Shown here: positions 5,589 through 5,972 of the stretch, one piece after another
How positions within the stretch are numbered: position 1 is the first letter of the stretch
Layout of the letters: each line of letters begins with the position of its first letter
Assembly: GCA_030618965.1 (NCBI GenBank)
Contig: JAUXCJ010000086.1
Span: 1-5,972 of the forward strand
DNA from: Thiomargarita sp.
Lineage (GTDB): Bacteria; Pseudomonadota; Gammaproteobacteria; Beggiatoales; Beggiatoaceae
DNA length: 5,972 bases
Direction of reading: 5' to 3'
Notes under the pieces: generated by a model
What the model saw: only the letters and a program-made list of their open reading frames with translations
Database searches by the model: none
Told to the model about the DNA's origin: nothing
Made by a program: the position numbers and the translations under genes

Positions 5589-5616
5589 CCATCCATTTTC
5601 AATCGGGCATAATATA

Positions 5617-5880
5617 ATGAAGAAGAAGCAACAAACAACACGAATGATGTCACGTTTTTTCTTCCGTCGCAAGAGGTATTGTCGATTTACTGCCGAAGGC
5701 ATTGATCAAATCGACTATAAAGATATAGCCACTCTTAAAGGCTATGTTACAGAAACGGGCAAAATTGTACCAAGTCGTATTACTGGTACAAAGGCAAGGT
5801 ATCAACGGCAATTAACGAGAGCGATTAAACACGCTCGTTATTTAGCCTTATTACCGTATGCTGATTCACACGATAATTAA
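5617..5880 (+). CDS. rpsR: 30S ribosomal protein S18
   Basis: The frame encodes 87 residues of the S18 small-subunit protein, partner of S6 on the platform of the 30S subunit. The core matches the family throughout: [51 protein letters not shown] and ARYLALLPY. The family is usually ~75 residues and begins M-A/S-R-x-F-R-R, so ATG at 5647 (codon 11, [12 protein letters not shown], 77 residues) is a strong alternative start and ATG at 5644 directly precedes it. The upstream ten residues ([10 protein letters not shown]) are not family-like. None of the three starts has a good Shine-Dalgarno. TATAAT at 5613-5618 overlaps the first ATG; if it is a working -10, only the internal starts would be in that transcript. 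priB, found between rpsF and rpsR in E. coli, is absent from the 67-bp gap. Confidence 0.96.
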   Translation: MKKKQQTTRMMSRFFFRRKRYCRFTAEGIDQIDYKDIATLKGYVTETGKIVPSRITGTKARYQRQLTRAIKHARYLALLPYADSHDN

Positions 5881-5907
5881 TAGACTTGCCCCGGAATAAT
5901 GCGATTT

Positions 5908-5972
5908 CTCCCCCCCTCAATCCCCCCCGCTGGGGTGGAAGTCCCCCTCCCAGCGGGAGGGGGCTAGGGGGA
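5908..5972. repeat. C/G-block palindromic repeat after rpsR
   Basis: Runs of C on the left (5910-5916, 5922-5928) and G on the right (5959-5963, 5967-5971) surround a perfect 9-bp stem, CCCCCTCCC (5943-5951) with GGGAGGGGG (5955-5963), loop AGC. The composition is far more GC-rich than the neighbouring DNA. It reads as a dispersed small repeat and continues past the window edge. It may also serve as a transcription barrier after rpsR, though no T-tract follows within the window. Confidence 0.65.

Noticed and set aside
5550..5616. priB between rpsF and rpsR
   Set aside because: The 67-bp gap is too short and has no frame or remnant resembling PriB.

Overview
The window looks like a low-GC gammaproteobacterial chromosome segment. 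The best evidence is the rpsF product, whose first ~105 residues are close to enterobacterial S6 ([16 protein letters not shown] and [13 protein letters not shown]), together with a typical S18. The AT-rich background, dense small palindromic repeats and a C/G-block repeat resemble large filamentous sulfur bacteria (Beggiatoa/Thiotrichales type). That placement is an inference from style, not a proven assignment.

Layout. Positions 1-409 hold no gene but a cluster of repeats: a ~50-bp direct repeat at both edges, a long hairpin, an 84-bp inverted-repeat element and a hairpin ending in ACTCCAA. A 70-codon plus-strand gene (420-632) encodes a small Gly/Ser-rich, probably beta-rich protein. It faces a minus-strand pair: a NrdG-like radical SAM protein (2220-2849) followed by a 490-residue coiled-coil protein with a globular C-terminal part (717-2189). 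A second repeat with the same hairpin-ACTCCAA design lies between the convergent genes.

Next on the minus strand are arsM (arsenite S-adenosylmethionine methyltransferase, 3450-4520) and arsC (LMW-PTP-type arsenate reductase, 3002-3430), 19 bp apart. Together they can reduce arsenate to arsenite and methylate it. No arsR, arsB or acr3 lies in the window. A 42-bp near-perfect palindrome separates arsM from an upstream coiled-coil lipoprotein gene (4597-5007).

From 5008 the orientation flips. A divergent promoter region leads into rpsF and rpsR on the plus strand. The rpsF leader can pair a 7-base anti-Shine-Dalgarno with the rpsF ribosome binding site, which fits autoregulation of this operon. 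priB, found between rpsF and rpsR in E. coli, is absent; the gap holds nested inverted repeats instead. The window ends in a C/G-block palindromic repeat.

The least explained part is the radical SAM/coiled-coil pair with its small convergent neighbour. The radical SAM protein keeps the cluster and NrdG-like motifs, but no ribonucleotide reductase or other glycyl-radical enzyme is beside it, so its substrate is unknown.
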